Shown one piece after another: positions 18,394 through 26,689 of a stretch of 64,000 nt of DNA. The first letter of the stretch is position 1. Every line of letters starts with the position of its first letter. The position numbers and the translations under genes were made by a program. The notes beneath the pieces are model-generated. The model was not told the DNA's origin. It was given only the letters and a program-made list of their open reading frames with translations, and made no database searches. This DNA comes from Psychrobacter luti (GTDB lineage: Bacteria; Pseudomonadota; Gammaproteobacteria; Pseudomonadales; Moraxellaceae), in the NCBI RefSeq assembly GCF_014192115.1, contig NZ_JACHXL010000001.1:774788-838787 (forward strand). The letters run 5' to 3'.

Positions 18394-20109
18394 CTACCCT
18401 TCCATTCTAATAATCTTGTGATCACCTGATTGCTCGAAATATATCTCTAATTTATTAACACTTTCATCAGACTTCATTCGGACCAAAGTAATTGCATCAT
18501 CATCAACGTCTTGAGCATAATCAATAAGGCTTAATTTAAAACGTTCTAACTGAGTCTTATAGATAGGATTTAATGATTCGGTAACATCTCCAATCACAAT
18601 ATTTTCAATGTAATCTAATAGTGGTAAGCTTAAGTCTAAGCGAACATTTTCTGAATCTTTTGATTTTTTTAAGTGTATAAAAGGCAGCTGTTTTTGATTA
18701 TCATAATCAATGCGAAAGGAGTTTTTAGCAATACTACAAACCATTAATTGAGCGATTTGAAATACTGAAGAATCTGAACGCTTTAGCGTGATATTGATAT
18801 TATCCTTATCATCTGAACCTGAATAGAACAAATTCAATGCCTTCTCACATAGTCTCTTAACTCTTCGGGATTCATCATTAAAACTCTCAGGATTTATTTG
18901 CCAATTATTGAATTTATATATGCTAGTAGAACCCAAAAATAGAGACTTAGTGTTTTTATTCACATTCACGCCATACATAAATAGAATTCTACGTAAGGTC
19001 GCTTTCTCGTAATGGGACTCACTTTTCTTGTCGTTATTGATATATTCTATAATAATAGACTTTAAAGGCTCCTTGACTAGCTCAAAGTTGCTCTCATCTG
19101 TAATAAAGTTCTCAATTTCTATCCCTGTATATTTGCCAGCATGAATTCGAGAAACCAGATCTATGGCCTTCAAGTCTTTTGCTTTATGCCAAATCCTATT
19201 GCCAATGTAGCCGAAAAAAGTATCGCTAAACAATAGAGTTTCAGCATTATTTTTAAATGGCATCTCATCATCTGATATGCTCATACCGGCAGTCAAAGAA
19301 ACACTTAGATGCGCTAACATCTGCCGCAGAGTCATGCGCTTTTCATAATTTAATAAATACAAGTATGTTAAGCGAATACTTTCTTCAACATCTTGATAGT
19401 GATTTTTGATAGTGCAATAATTGATACTAATAGGATGAGTGGGATACTCTTGTATAATTTGATCCCACTCTGGATGGTTGATAATATTTTTAAAAATATT
19501 CAAGGCTACTTCTATATTATTTAACTTAGCAATATTGACAATATAAAATGCTTTTGAGTTTACGTCATCTAATCTCAAATTACTTATATCTTCAATAGCA
19601 ATATCTTTATCAAGAAACTCTAGTATTTTAGATTCTATTTGATGAGCTTTAAAACTAGAAGTCCAGTTAGTCTTCCTCAAAGAACTGGCTATTGAAGTTA
19701 ATAAAGGGCCTGTATTACTTACAATCAACCAATTTCCTGATGAGTTAAATGCTTTGCTTAACCAACTTCTTCTATCCTCTAAACTTAGTTCACTCATATC
19801 TTTGATTACATTCAATTCATTTTTTTCGAGATATTCATGCTCTTTGAATTGATAGCCTTGTGGATACTCTTCTTTGCCTAACTCTCTCAGCAACTCGAAT
19901 GCTATTGTAGATTTGCCATCCCCTGCATGACCGGTGAGAATGATGATAGCATCACGATCTTTAGAAATAATGGATTTTAAAGACTCAACAATAGGAAAAG
20001 GATGATATATATCTTTAAAGTAAGAGGAATTAGCTTGAGATTCTGCAAGACTGTTTGTACCTGAAGCATTAAGATTATGAAGCGAATTAATGTAATTTAT
20101 GAGTTCCAT
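18394..20109 (-). CDS. dptF: DptF, phosphorothioation-dependent restriction ATPase
   Basis: 571 residues. DAIIILTGHAGDGKSTIAFELL near residue 55-75 is a Walker A P-loop of the G-x-A-G-D-G-K-(S/T) type seen in DptF. The N-terminus (YINSLHNLNASGTNSLAES) and HPFPIVESLKSII fit the family. It is the first gene of the operon and its stop is 2 bp before dptG. The promoter should be in the AT-rich gap at 20110-20549. No dndA, B, C, D or E gene is next to it in this window, although the restriction module normally depends on them. Confidence 0.85.
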   Translation of the reverse strand: MELINYINSLHNLNASGTNSLAESQANSSYFKDIYHPFPIVESLKSIISKDRDAIIILTGHAGDGKSTIAFELLRELGKEEYPQGYQFKEHEYLEKNELNVIKDMSELSLEDRRSWLSKAFNSSGNWLIVSNTGPLLTSIASSLRKTNWTSSFKAHQIESKILEFLDKDIAIEDISNLRLDDVNSKAFYIVNIAKLNNIEVALNIFKNIINHPEWDQIIQEYPTHPISINYCTIKNHYQDVEESIRLTYLYLLNYEKRMTLRQMLAHLSVSLTAGMSISDDEMPFKNNAETLLFSDTFFGYIGNRIWHKAKDLKAIDLVSRIHAGKYTGIEIENFITDESNFELVKEPLKSIIIEYINNDKKSESHYEKATLRRILFMYGVNVNKNTKSLFLGSTSIYKFNNWQINPESFNDESRRVKRLCEKALNLFYSGSDDKDNINITLKRSDSSVFQIAQLMVCSIAKNSFRIDYDNQKQLPFIHLKKSKDSENVRLDLSLPLLDYIENIVIGDVTESLNPIYKTQLERFKLSLIDYAQDVDDDAITLVRMKSDESVNKLEIYFEQSGDHKIIRMEG

Positions 20110-20549
20110 GATGACTACTTAATATATGATTTTAGAGTTAATTTATGTGCAACTGCTGTTATTTTTAAGTAATTACTCATAATTCCCTTAAATTTGTTAA
20201 GAGAATTGTGAGCAGATGAATCGAATTATAAACTTTTAACTCCTTTGAGTTATGTTAACAACAAAGAAAAAATATATAAAAACCAAGCACTAGCTTTATT
20301 TTTTATACTTACTAAATCTATTTAATATTAAAAAATAGGCTTACATATCCTCTTAGTACACAGTAATTTATAGCTTAATCATTTCAACTAAAATAAATCT
20401 TGAGCAGTCATTACGATTATCGACAGTTGTTATGTTACCACTAAAATTAAGATTATCCGTTCGAAAACACTTTTTCTATAAAATACTCTTATTGTGCTGG
20501 TTAGCTAATATTTTGATAAGTATAACCTAGTCTAAGCTATTGGAGAAAA
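20110..20549. other. AT-rich gap upstream of dptF
   Basis: About 440 bp with no credible gene. It probably carries the dptF promoter on the minus strand. The right end is the junction where homology to cas1 begins (TCTCTAGCCTG at 20550), so a recombination breakpoint lies here. No direct repeat or IS end is evident at the junction. Confidence 0.5.
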
Positions 20550-20868
20550 TCTCTAGCCTGTGACTTTGTAGAGTTGCAACGCAGTAATATTGATTTTTGG
20601 GTTTGGCAATTATTTCATCATAATATTTTAGACTCAACAGATTTTAGTATGGTCGACGATAATGGCTATCTGTGTGAGCTACTAAGGTCTGGACGCAGTA
20701 GATTCTATAAAGCCTTTACTGCGATACGTACAGTCTTGAGCAAAACTGCACTCAGTCATGCGTGGCTCTAACAAAATCGACTACAGCGTTATCCAGAAAC
20801 CATATTACTACAGCCATCATTGTCTTTTGTCAGTCATCACCCTGAAGCGCCACCGCCACTACTCTAAG
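20550..20868 (+). pseudogene. Truncated cas1 remnant (3' end)
   Basis: Matches codons from about 268 of the cas1 at 5137 (LACDF, ELQR, IDFWVWQLF, SGRS, FYKAF, KTALSHAWL). There is no start and the catalytic Glu and His parts are missing. A TAA at 20769 replaces the TGG codon after HAWL, and past it homology continues with small changes to about 20868 (AGTCATCACCCTGAAGCGCC). It is therefore a broken copy of the adaptation locus tail, next to a third cas2 as in the intact locus. Confidence 0.92.
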
Positions 20869-20940
20869 CTTATGAACACTGATATAACACTATACTCTTT
20901 ACAAACCGGAATACTAATCTATAAATATACTAGATTGTCT

Positions 20941-21231
20941 ATGAAAAAGACCTATTTTATTCTTGCTTACAACATTAGCGAAAAGAATAGACTACAAAGT
21001 TTACAGCGCTTGCTTAGCAATCAGTTCTTGCAGCTACAGTATTCTCTCTATTATGGCAGCATGACGACTAAACGCATGGATAGTTTTATAATTGCAATGC
21101 AGAGGGTTATTCATCCTAACGAGGATGATCTGCGTATATATGAAGTTGAGCCACTTGAGAAATCGTTTGTCATCGGCAAACGTGATGATGATATTATGCT
21201 GTTTAGTGATATAAGAGAAATGACACTATAA
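20941..21231 (+). CDS. cas2: Cas2 paralog, with Asp11 to Asn change
   Basis: 96 residues, MKKTYFILAYNISEKNRLQ. It is a copy of the Cas2 at 6333 with about 18 differences. The Asp of the first strand (AYDVS in the intact copy) is Asn here, and that residue is the conserved Cas2 metal-binding one. The frame is otherwise open to its end, and the last residues (SFVIGKRDD) are kept. Since Cas2 nuclease activity is not needed for spacer integration in studied systems, the protein might still be structural. It follows the cas1 remnant by 72 bp and precedes leader 4. An upstream extension of the frame to 20758 is not expected to be used. Confidence 0.8.
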   Translation: MKKTYFILAYNISEKNRLQSLQRLLSNQFLQLQYSLYYGSMTTKRMDSFIIAMQRVIHPNEDDLRIYEVEPLEKSFVIGKRDDDIMLFSDIREMTL

Positions 21232-21270
21232 TAATGAACGCCTGACACCCTGATAACGTCGCTTTATCAT

Positions 21271-21530
21271 CTTGCACTTATCTGGCACATCCATTATGAT
21301 TAACCGGTGAGTTTAAAACTCTCACATCCTAAGCAATTAGGCATGGTTTCAGACGCTATCTGACGAAGATACTGGTCATTATTTAAAATTTCAGACGCAT
21401 AATTGGTTATTATTTAGTCAATTTTTAGTAAAAAATTGATCAAAAAAGCATCAACTTTTAAGCTGACTTTTGTTGGTTAATTGAATTAATGTAAGTTATT
21501 GATTTTATTGATAATAAAAATCGTTGTACA
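21271..21530 (+). promoter_or_regulatory. CRISPR leader 4
   Basis: CTTGCACTTATCTGGCACAT to ATCGTTGTACA, matching leaders 2 and 3. As at leader 2, it follows a cas2 gene directly, with the same short gap, so the whole cas1-cas2-leader-array block was duplicated. Confidence 0.85.
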
Positions 21531-22187
21531 GTCTGAAACACTCCCTGATTCGTAAGGGATTAAGACCTAGTTTGCGGGTTTTTCATCAACTGCTGTTCTG
21601 TCTGAAACACTCCCTGATTCGTAAGGGATTAAGACCTAACTTGCTTTTCTTAGTAAATAATTTAGGAGTCTGAAACACTCCCTGATTCGTAAGGGATTAA
21701 GACTTTAAAGTTCCAGGCGCAGCCGCTACTGGTGTTGTCTGAAACACTCCCTGATTCGTAAGGGATTAAGACTTTAGTTCGACTTTCAATCTTGCTGGGT
21801 ACTTGGTCTGAAACACTCCCTGATTCGTAAGGGATTAAGACTGCGACTAGGTCAACATGCTCATCAATAGGAAAGGTCTGAAACACTCCCTGATTCGTAA
21901 GGGATTAAGACTTCTCTAGCTTGCTGGCAAGCTTGAAATTGGTTGTCTGAAACACTCCCTGATTCGTAAGGGATTAAGACCACAAATACTGCCTCCATAA
22001 AGTGCATCGCAATGTCTGAAACACTCCCTGATTCGTAAGGGATTAAGACATACTGAATGACTCTAGGTAGTCACACTTATTGGTCTGAAACACTCCCTGA
22101 TTCGTAAGGGATTAAGACTTGTTGAGTAGCTTCTTCTTTTTGCTCGATAATGTCTGAAACACTCCCTGATTCGTAAGGTGAACGAGG
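21531..22187 (+). CRISPR. CRISPR array 4: 10 repeats, 9 spacers
   Basis: Repeats start at 21531, 21600, 21668, 21737, 21806, 21876, 21945, 22014, 22083 and 22152, with spacers of 32-34 bp. The first nine are identical to the main repeat of array 2 (CACTCCCTGATTCG, ending ATTAAGAC). The last keeps 27 bp and then becomes the trailer GGTGAACGAGG. No spacer matches one in the other three arrays by eye. Uniform repeats suggest recent, active growth although the neighbouring cas1 is broken. Confidence 0.98.
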
Positions 22188-22290
22188 AAGTAACGAAACA
22201 CTGTTTCGTCCGAGTGCAAGAGAATTTACATTTTCGTAAATTCTGTCCAACTAGCTACAACAGTCTGAACAGAAAACCCTAACTTCCTAT
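22180..22290 (+). other. Array 4 trailer with hairpins
   Basis: Starts as the trailer of array 3 (GGTGAACGAGGA) but then has its own stems: CGAAACA-C-TGTTTCG (22194-22208) and GAATTTAC with GTAAATTC around a 6-nt loop (22222-22243). Position and shape match the array 3 trailer while the stem bases differ. Confidence 0.5.
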
Positions 22291-22300
22291 AAAATCTTGC

Positions 22301-22342
22301 AAAAAAGCCGTCTACCAGTGCGAACTGATAGACGGCTTTTTT
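22301..22342 (+). terminator. Intrinsic terminator after array 4
   Basis: AAAAAAGCCGTCTA pairs with TAGACGGCTTTTTT, and an inner CAGT pairs with ACTG around GCGA, with one C-A mismatch. It ends in a T run. It is related in sequence to the array 3 terminator. Confidence 0.85.
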
Positions 22343-22366
22343 GTTGTGCTCAATTTATGCATTGTT

Positions 22367-22380
22367 CGCAAGCTTGTCAT
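22367..22380. promoter_or_regulatory. CAAGCTTG site upstream of methyltransferase gene 3
   Basis: CGCAAGCTTGTCAT with TTGTT before it, 80 bp from the ATG at 22453. It has the same spacing as the site at 10309. Confidence 0.4.
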
Positions 22381-22452
22381 TTTATGAGATGTCGTACAAA
22401 AGAGCTGATAATCAACTCAACACATCAAACAACCTCCATAAGAGTAATGACT

Positions 22453-23277
22453 ATGAAGAACCAACTTCAGCTTCAGATTGACAGTGCTAGCGAGTCTATG
22501 AATGACGGTTTCGTTGATTACTATAAGAACATGGTGAGCTACTTTCATCAAAACCATGCTCAGAATCTAAGCTATGGTGATTTTTCTAGTCGCACTAATA
22601 GAGCGACAAATGCGCTCATCTCGGAAAAAGAAGCCATATTTTATATTGTCGCTTATGGCTGGCAGCATCACCAAAGCATGCAGCACCTATTGTCTCAAAC
22701 GATCGACGTTACCAGTGAGCCACAAGAAAATACCCGCGTGGTGGATTATGGCTGTGGTCAAGGCGTGGCGACATTGGCGTTTATGGACTATCTGGCAAAA
22801 AAAGGCGTTGCACAACAAAGCGCGCTTGAAATACACTTGATTGAACCATCCAAAGTCAGTTTGGACATTGCTAAGCTTTTAATTGAGCGACTGGCAAAAG
22901 TCTATGGCATGCAAGTGTCTATCCATTGTCAGCAGCGCACACTTGATACTGCACTCATTTCCTTGAATAGTGAATGTACCGAAACCTTTCATCTATTATC
23001 TAATGTGATAGATATTCAAACGGTGCAAGCAACCCTCCCAAATCTAGCAAAGCAGATGAATTCTTGTACAGGCAAGAACTTCTTACTCGCTACTTGCCCA
23101 AGATATGCCAATGCACAAACTGGCTTTCGCCTACTGCAGCAAACCATGGGGTTTGCTGACCACCTCTATGATGAGTGCTGGGATATGACTTATGAGATGT
23201 ACCGTGTCATGCAAGCATGCTGGAGCCAACACACCTCAACACAGCGTATGGCCATGATGTCATGGATTAGTCACTAA
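22453..23277 (+). CDS. CRISPR-linked SAM-methyltransferase-like protein, copy 3
   Basis: 274 residues from ATG 22453 (aligned with the chosen start of copy 2; ATG 22447 is also possible). RVVDYGCGQGVATLAFMDYL (about 95) is SAM motif I and IHLIEPSKVSLDIAKLLIERL fits motif II. FSSRTNRATNALISEKEA and YIVAYGWQHHQS are shared with copy 2. It lies after array 4 and its terminator and 63 bp before an SSB gene on the same strand. Copies 2 and 3 both remain full length, with changes spread over the gene, which suggests that each is kept by selection. No DNA target domain is seen and the substrate is unknown. Confidence 0.78.
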   Translation: MKNQLQLQIDSASESMNDGFVDYYKNMVSYFHQNHAQNLSYGDFSSRTNRATNALISEKEAIFYIVAYGWQHHQSMQHLLSQTIDVTSEPQENTRVVDYGCGQGVATLAFMDYLAKKGVAQQSALEIHLIEPSKVSLDIAKLLIERLAKVYGMQVSIHCQQRTLDTALISLNSECTETFHLLSNVIDIQTVQATLPNLAKQMNSCTGKNFLLATCPRYANAQTGFRLLQQTMGFADHLYDECWDMTYEMYRVMQACWSQHTSTQRMAMMSWISH

Positions 23278-23340
23278 ATATCGTCTATTCAACTGTTTTA
23301 AGACTAGCTGATATCATCAACTTTTAATGAGGACACATGT

Positions 23341-23784
23341 ATGAGAGGCGTAAACAAAGTAATGGTTATTGGTCATTTGGGTACTGAACCAGAAGTTCAT
23401 CAATTCGCTAATGGCAATCGTGTCACTAATATCTCCGTCGCTACCTCAAATCAGTGGACAGATGCTAGTGGACAATCAAGAGAGTCAACAGAATGGCACA
23501 GGATTAAGCTATTCAATCGCTTAGGCGAAGTTGCAGCTGAGTACTTAAATAAAGGCAGTAAGGTATATATAGAAGGTAGTTTACGTACGCGGAAATGGAA
23601 AGATGATAATGGCTTAGATCGCTACATCACCGAAATCCACGCCAGTAGCATGCAGATGCTTGGTGATAACAGCAGAGCTGATACGCAAAAGCCAGAAGTT
23701 GTTAAACCTATAGCTCAGCATACTAACCTACCAAAACCGACTGTGATGCCAGATTACCCTATCGATGATGACATTCCATTTTAG
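23341..23784 (+). CDS. ssb: Single-stranded DNA-binding protein (accessory copy)
   Basis: 147 residues. The OB-fold runs from [19 protein letters not shown] through [21 protein letters not shown] and [12 protein letters not shown] to about residue 110, followed by a short linker and the acidic tip DDDIPF that recruits repair and replication proteins. A linker this short is typical of SSBs carried by mobile elements. It is 63 bp after methyltransferase gene 3 and may share its transcript. It may support transfer or integration of the island together with the recombinase next to it. ATG 23341 has GAGGA upstream. Confidence 0.93.
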   Translation: MRGVNKVMVIGHLGTEPEVHQFANGNRVTNISVATSNQWTDASGQSRESTEWHRIKLFNRLGEVAAEYLNKGSKVYIEGSLRTRKWKDDNGLDRYITEIHASSMQMLGDNSRADTQKPEVVKPIAQHTNLPKPTVMPDYPIDDDIPF

Positions 23785-23867
23785 GATATACCTAAGACTG
23801 TGCTTAAACTATTCGTCAGCTCATAGGTACGCAGCCTGACAGTAGAAGACAGTCTGCATCAACCTCC

Positions 23868-26678
23868 TCAATCATTATTCCAGTCAAGCTGTATCACTAA
23901 CACCTCTCCCAAAAACTTCAAGACACCGGAAGATTCATAACTAGCTTGTCTTTCAGATTTGGATTTCATTTTTCTGACAATCCTAACTTCAAAGCCTATA
24001 CAGTTTTGGTTGGCTTCTACCCTAATGGCACTATTGAGTTTATGCTTCTTCTTGAAGTCTCTAACCTCCTTTATACTACTAGAAGTCAGTTGCCAATGCT
24101 GAGGAGCAATAATTTCACAGCCTATCTTCAAAAATTCAGCCAATAGCTCATGTTGAGATTTTTTAATACCAAATTTTAAGTAAGATCTAGAGGTAATGTG
24201 CTTTTGCTTATAAATACTGACAAACTCTCGTAATTGATCAGGTTTCTGTACGGACATGTTATAAGCGTTATCCAATGCCGTGGTAATGATTGCTTGAGCA
24301 TTTTGACCTTTGACTTGAGTGATGAGCTTGTCGTTATTATTTAGGTTACTCGCATTTTTGTATAGCTCGCGTGCATTGAGTAAATGAATACCGTGTCTTA
24401 TCGCTATATTTTCCAACTCTTTTTCACGCAGCTCAGGTTTAAGGTTGTCTACCTCTCTTATAAAGCTTATAACAGCATCATATCTTGCATCAATAAAAAT
24501 AGAGCGATATATTCCCTCACCTTCATTATTATGCTGGATAAGTTGAGAACTCATATCAGGTGCTGTAAATAAAGGAGTGTGATGTGCTTTTAGCTTTTTT
24601 GCAAAATAAGGTCTTAATTTCTTTAACACTACTGTCTTAGTAGATTTGTTATAAGCCGTTTTATCGTGATAATTGACGGTTTGGTAATCTATACCAGTTA
24701 TAATTTTCAGCACAGTAAAAGGTATTTCGATTTTAGCTTTCCTCAGCTGCCATCCTGCTAATAAATGTGCGGTATGGATATAATGCTCAAAGGTAGTGTC
24801 ACAAGTGAGATGACCTACGAAACTTGCTAATCCAAACCAAGCACCTTGATTTTGATGATAACCTGCCAAGCTATCAGCGATGTTCTGGCATTCATCCAAG
24901 GTATAGTCGGTCAGCACCTCTGCTAATGCCGAACCGTTAATAGCTAGCGCTAATTGACTGATTGCCGTATGCCTAAGGCTATGAAAAGTATAATTATGAT
25001 TATCTTGTCCAAGTACTCTATCCCATAGTATTCTCATCAAATTGCTAAAAAAATACGTTGGGAGTGGCTGCCTACTAGCCCCTTGTGAAAATAAATAGGA
25101 CGCACCCATTCTTTGTTGCTGAGCAATAAACAACGTAACTATTTTTAACTCATCTTCCTTTAAAAGCGCCGCCAATAATACTCTTCTTTTAGCACTGCTA
25201 CTTTTAAGACGTAGATAAGGGTTTGGCGTCAGTACAATACTAATATCCAAAAGGGCTTTTACATTCTTGAGTTTTATACCTGCAAGCTCATTAATGCGCA
25301 TGCCAGTACGATACGCTAAAATTAATATCGTCTGGCATAAAAGCGTTTGACTCTTGTTTAATTCAGATGCTTGTAGCGTTTCATGCATAGGCTTATACAC
25401 CCGAGGTGAGACCATGCTCGCTTTGACGACCTGTTTGTTTTCTCCCCATGCAAAAACTACATCAGGAGCTTCGAAATACTGCATCTGGTATCGGTGAAAA
25501 GCGCGTATCCGTCCGTAAGTGTAAGACTGGGTGTCTTTAAGCTCATCTAAGCTAGTGGATTGTTGACTCTCATTCTTTGACTCTTTATTTTCGTCTAGCA
25601 CCTGCGTTAAATCAGATATTGGTTCCTCTAAATTGTCACCCCCACTATTCTTGATATTGTCATCATCAAGCCCAATATCATCTCTATCATCGATCGGGTC
25701 TTTCTGCAAAACATCTTTTTTACGAGCATCTTTGACTTTACTTAAGATAATTTGCTCATATATTTCTTCATAATCATTGGTACCCCATTCCTCTAATTCT
25801 TCATCCATGGTCAACATAAGCCATTCACGTCCAATACAACCTACATATTTACTGACTGAGTTTAGGTTGGTTTGATTGCCTTCTAGTAAAAATAATACCC
25901 AACCTAGCAGACGTATGGCGTTGGGCTGAGTAAACTCATCTTTTATGTTGTTAATAGTATCTTTGGCAGATGATTTAGTCCCTTTCAGTCCCTCTTGAAT
26001 GAGCTGAATGATATTCTTGCTAAAAGCGGGATAGCTTTTACTAGGCTTAGAGGTATCGTTCGATGATGTGCTTTGAATAAACAGCTTTTGCCAAGTAATA
26101 GCTGGCTGGGTACTTTGAATAATTTCTTGGTTATAACTAAGTAGTTGCTCAGTAGGTAGTGACGTACTTTTAAGTTGTCCTTGCATGACTAGACTGCCAG
26201 CGCCATCGATAGCACTACCAGGCCACTGCCGCCAATGAAAATTAGCGTATTTGATAAGATGTGATAAATGAATTTTTTTTGGATCTCGGCAAGTAAGTTC
26301 AAACTTATTGTTCAATCCTTTGATAATCGTCTCAAACTGCTGTATTTCACGCTTATTTATACCAGTATCACCTAAAGCGTATAGAAACATAAGACTTAGG
26401 TCATCAGGAACATAGCGAGTCAATGAATCATCGTTGCCATCAACTCTGCAACCATATTTGTCATCTCTGATCTCTAAAGGGATCACGAGCAGAATTTTAT
26501 CAGTATCTAACTTCTTATGATGTTCAGTCTGTTTTTCTAAATCAACAAGATGCAATTTTCGATCGCTAAAGACCCACTGATATAACGCCTTTAATGCAGA
26601 TAAATCATTTAGGCCGCCGAATATAATACTGCTATACTCTTTAGATGAGAATCGGTGCCTTTTGAGTGGCGCTTCCAC
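23868..26678 (-). CDS. Large tyrosine recombinase-like integrase
   Basis: 936 residues, much longer than phage integrases (about 400). The catalytic domain has YRTGMRINELAGIKL (Arg about 460), HSLRHTAISQL (H-x-x-R about 568-571), FVGHLTCDTTFEHYIHT (His about 622 and Tyr about 634). All tyrosine recombinase residues are thus in place. An acidic linker (DDRDDIGLDDDN) precedes it. The first 300 residues and the last 300 are not recognised and may direct target choice. The start is 11 bp from the stop of rluF, so the element probably lies against the 3' end of rluF and may use its transcript. It is likely the integrase that brought the defence island. Confidence 0.85.
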   Translation of the reverse strand: MEAPLKRHRFSSKEYSSIIFGGLNDLSALKALYQWVFSDRKLHLVDLEKQTEHHKKLDTDKILLVIPLEIRDDKYGCRVDGNDDSLTRYVPDDLSLMFLYALGDTGINKREIQQFETIIKGLNNKFELTCRDPKKIHLSHLIKYANFHWRQWPGSAIDGAGSLVMQGQLKSTSLPTEQLLSYNQEIIQSTQPAITWQKLFIQSTSSNDTSKPSKSYPAFSKNIIQLIQEGLKGTKSSAKDTINNIKDEFTQPNAIRLLGWVLFLLEGNQTNLNSVSKYVGCIGREWLMLTMDEELEEWGTNDYEEIYEQIILSKVKDARKKDVLQKDPIDDRDDIGLDDDNIKNSGGDNLEEPISDLTQVLDENKESKNESQQSTSLDELKDTQSYTYGRIRAFHRYQMQYFEAPDVVFAWGENKQVVKASMVSPRVYKPMHETLQASELNKSQTLLCQTILILAYRTGMRINELAGIKLKNVKALLDISIVLTPNPYLRLKSSSAKRRVLLAALLKEDELKIVTLFIAQQQRMGASYLFSQGASRQPLPTYFFSNLMRILWDRVLGQDNHNYTFHSLRHTAISQLALAINGSALAEVLTDYTLDECQNIADSLAGYHQNQGAWFGLASFVGHLTCDTTFEHYIHTAHLLAGWQLRKAKIEIPFTVLKIITGIDYQTVNYHDKTAYNKSTKTVVLKKLRPYFAKKLKAHHTPLFTAPDMSSQLIQHNNEGEGIYRSIFIDARYDAVISFIREVDNLKPELREKELENIAIRHGIHLLNARELYKNASNLNNNDKLITQVKGQNAQAIITTALDNAYNMSVQKPDQLREFVSIYKQKHITSRSYLKFGIKKSQHELLAEFLKIGCEIIAPQHWQLTSSSIKEVRDFKKKHKLNSAIRVEANQNCIGFEVRIVRKMKSKSERQASYESSGVLKFLGEVLVIQLDWNND

Positions 26679-26689
26679 TACCCATAACT

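Noticed and set aside
20758..20940. Upstream extension of the third cas2 frame
   Set aside because: This stretch matches the decayed cas1 tail and spacer DNA; the ATG at 20941 aligns with the other Cas2.
21662..21886. Open frame over array 4 with a repeated YESGSVSD peptide
   Set aside because: It is the CRISPR repeat translated; the same peptide comes from array 3 at 10004-10204.
21912..21944. AAGCTTG inside a spacer of array 4, as a sixth regulatory site
   Set aside because: The match is short, lies in a spacer and lacks the GTCAT flank; likely chance.
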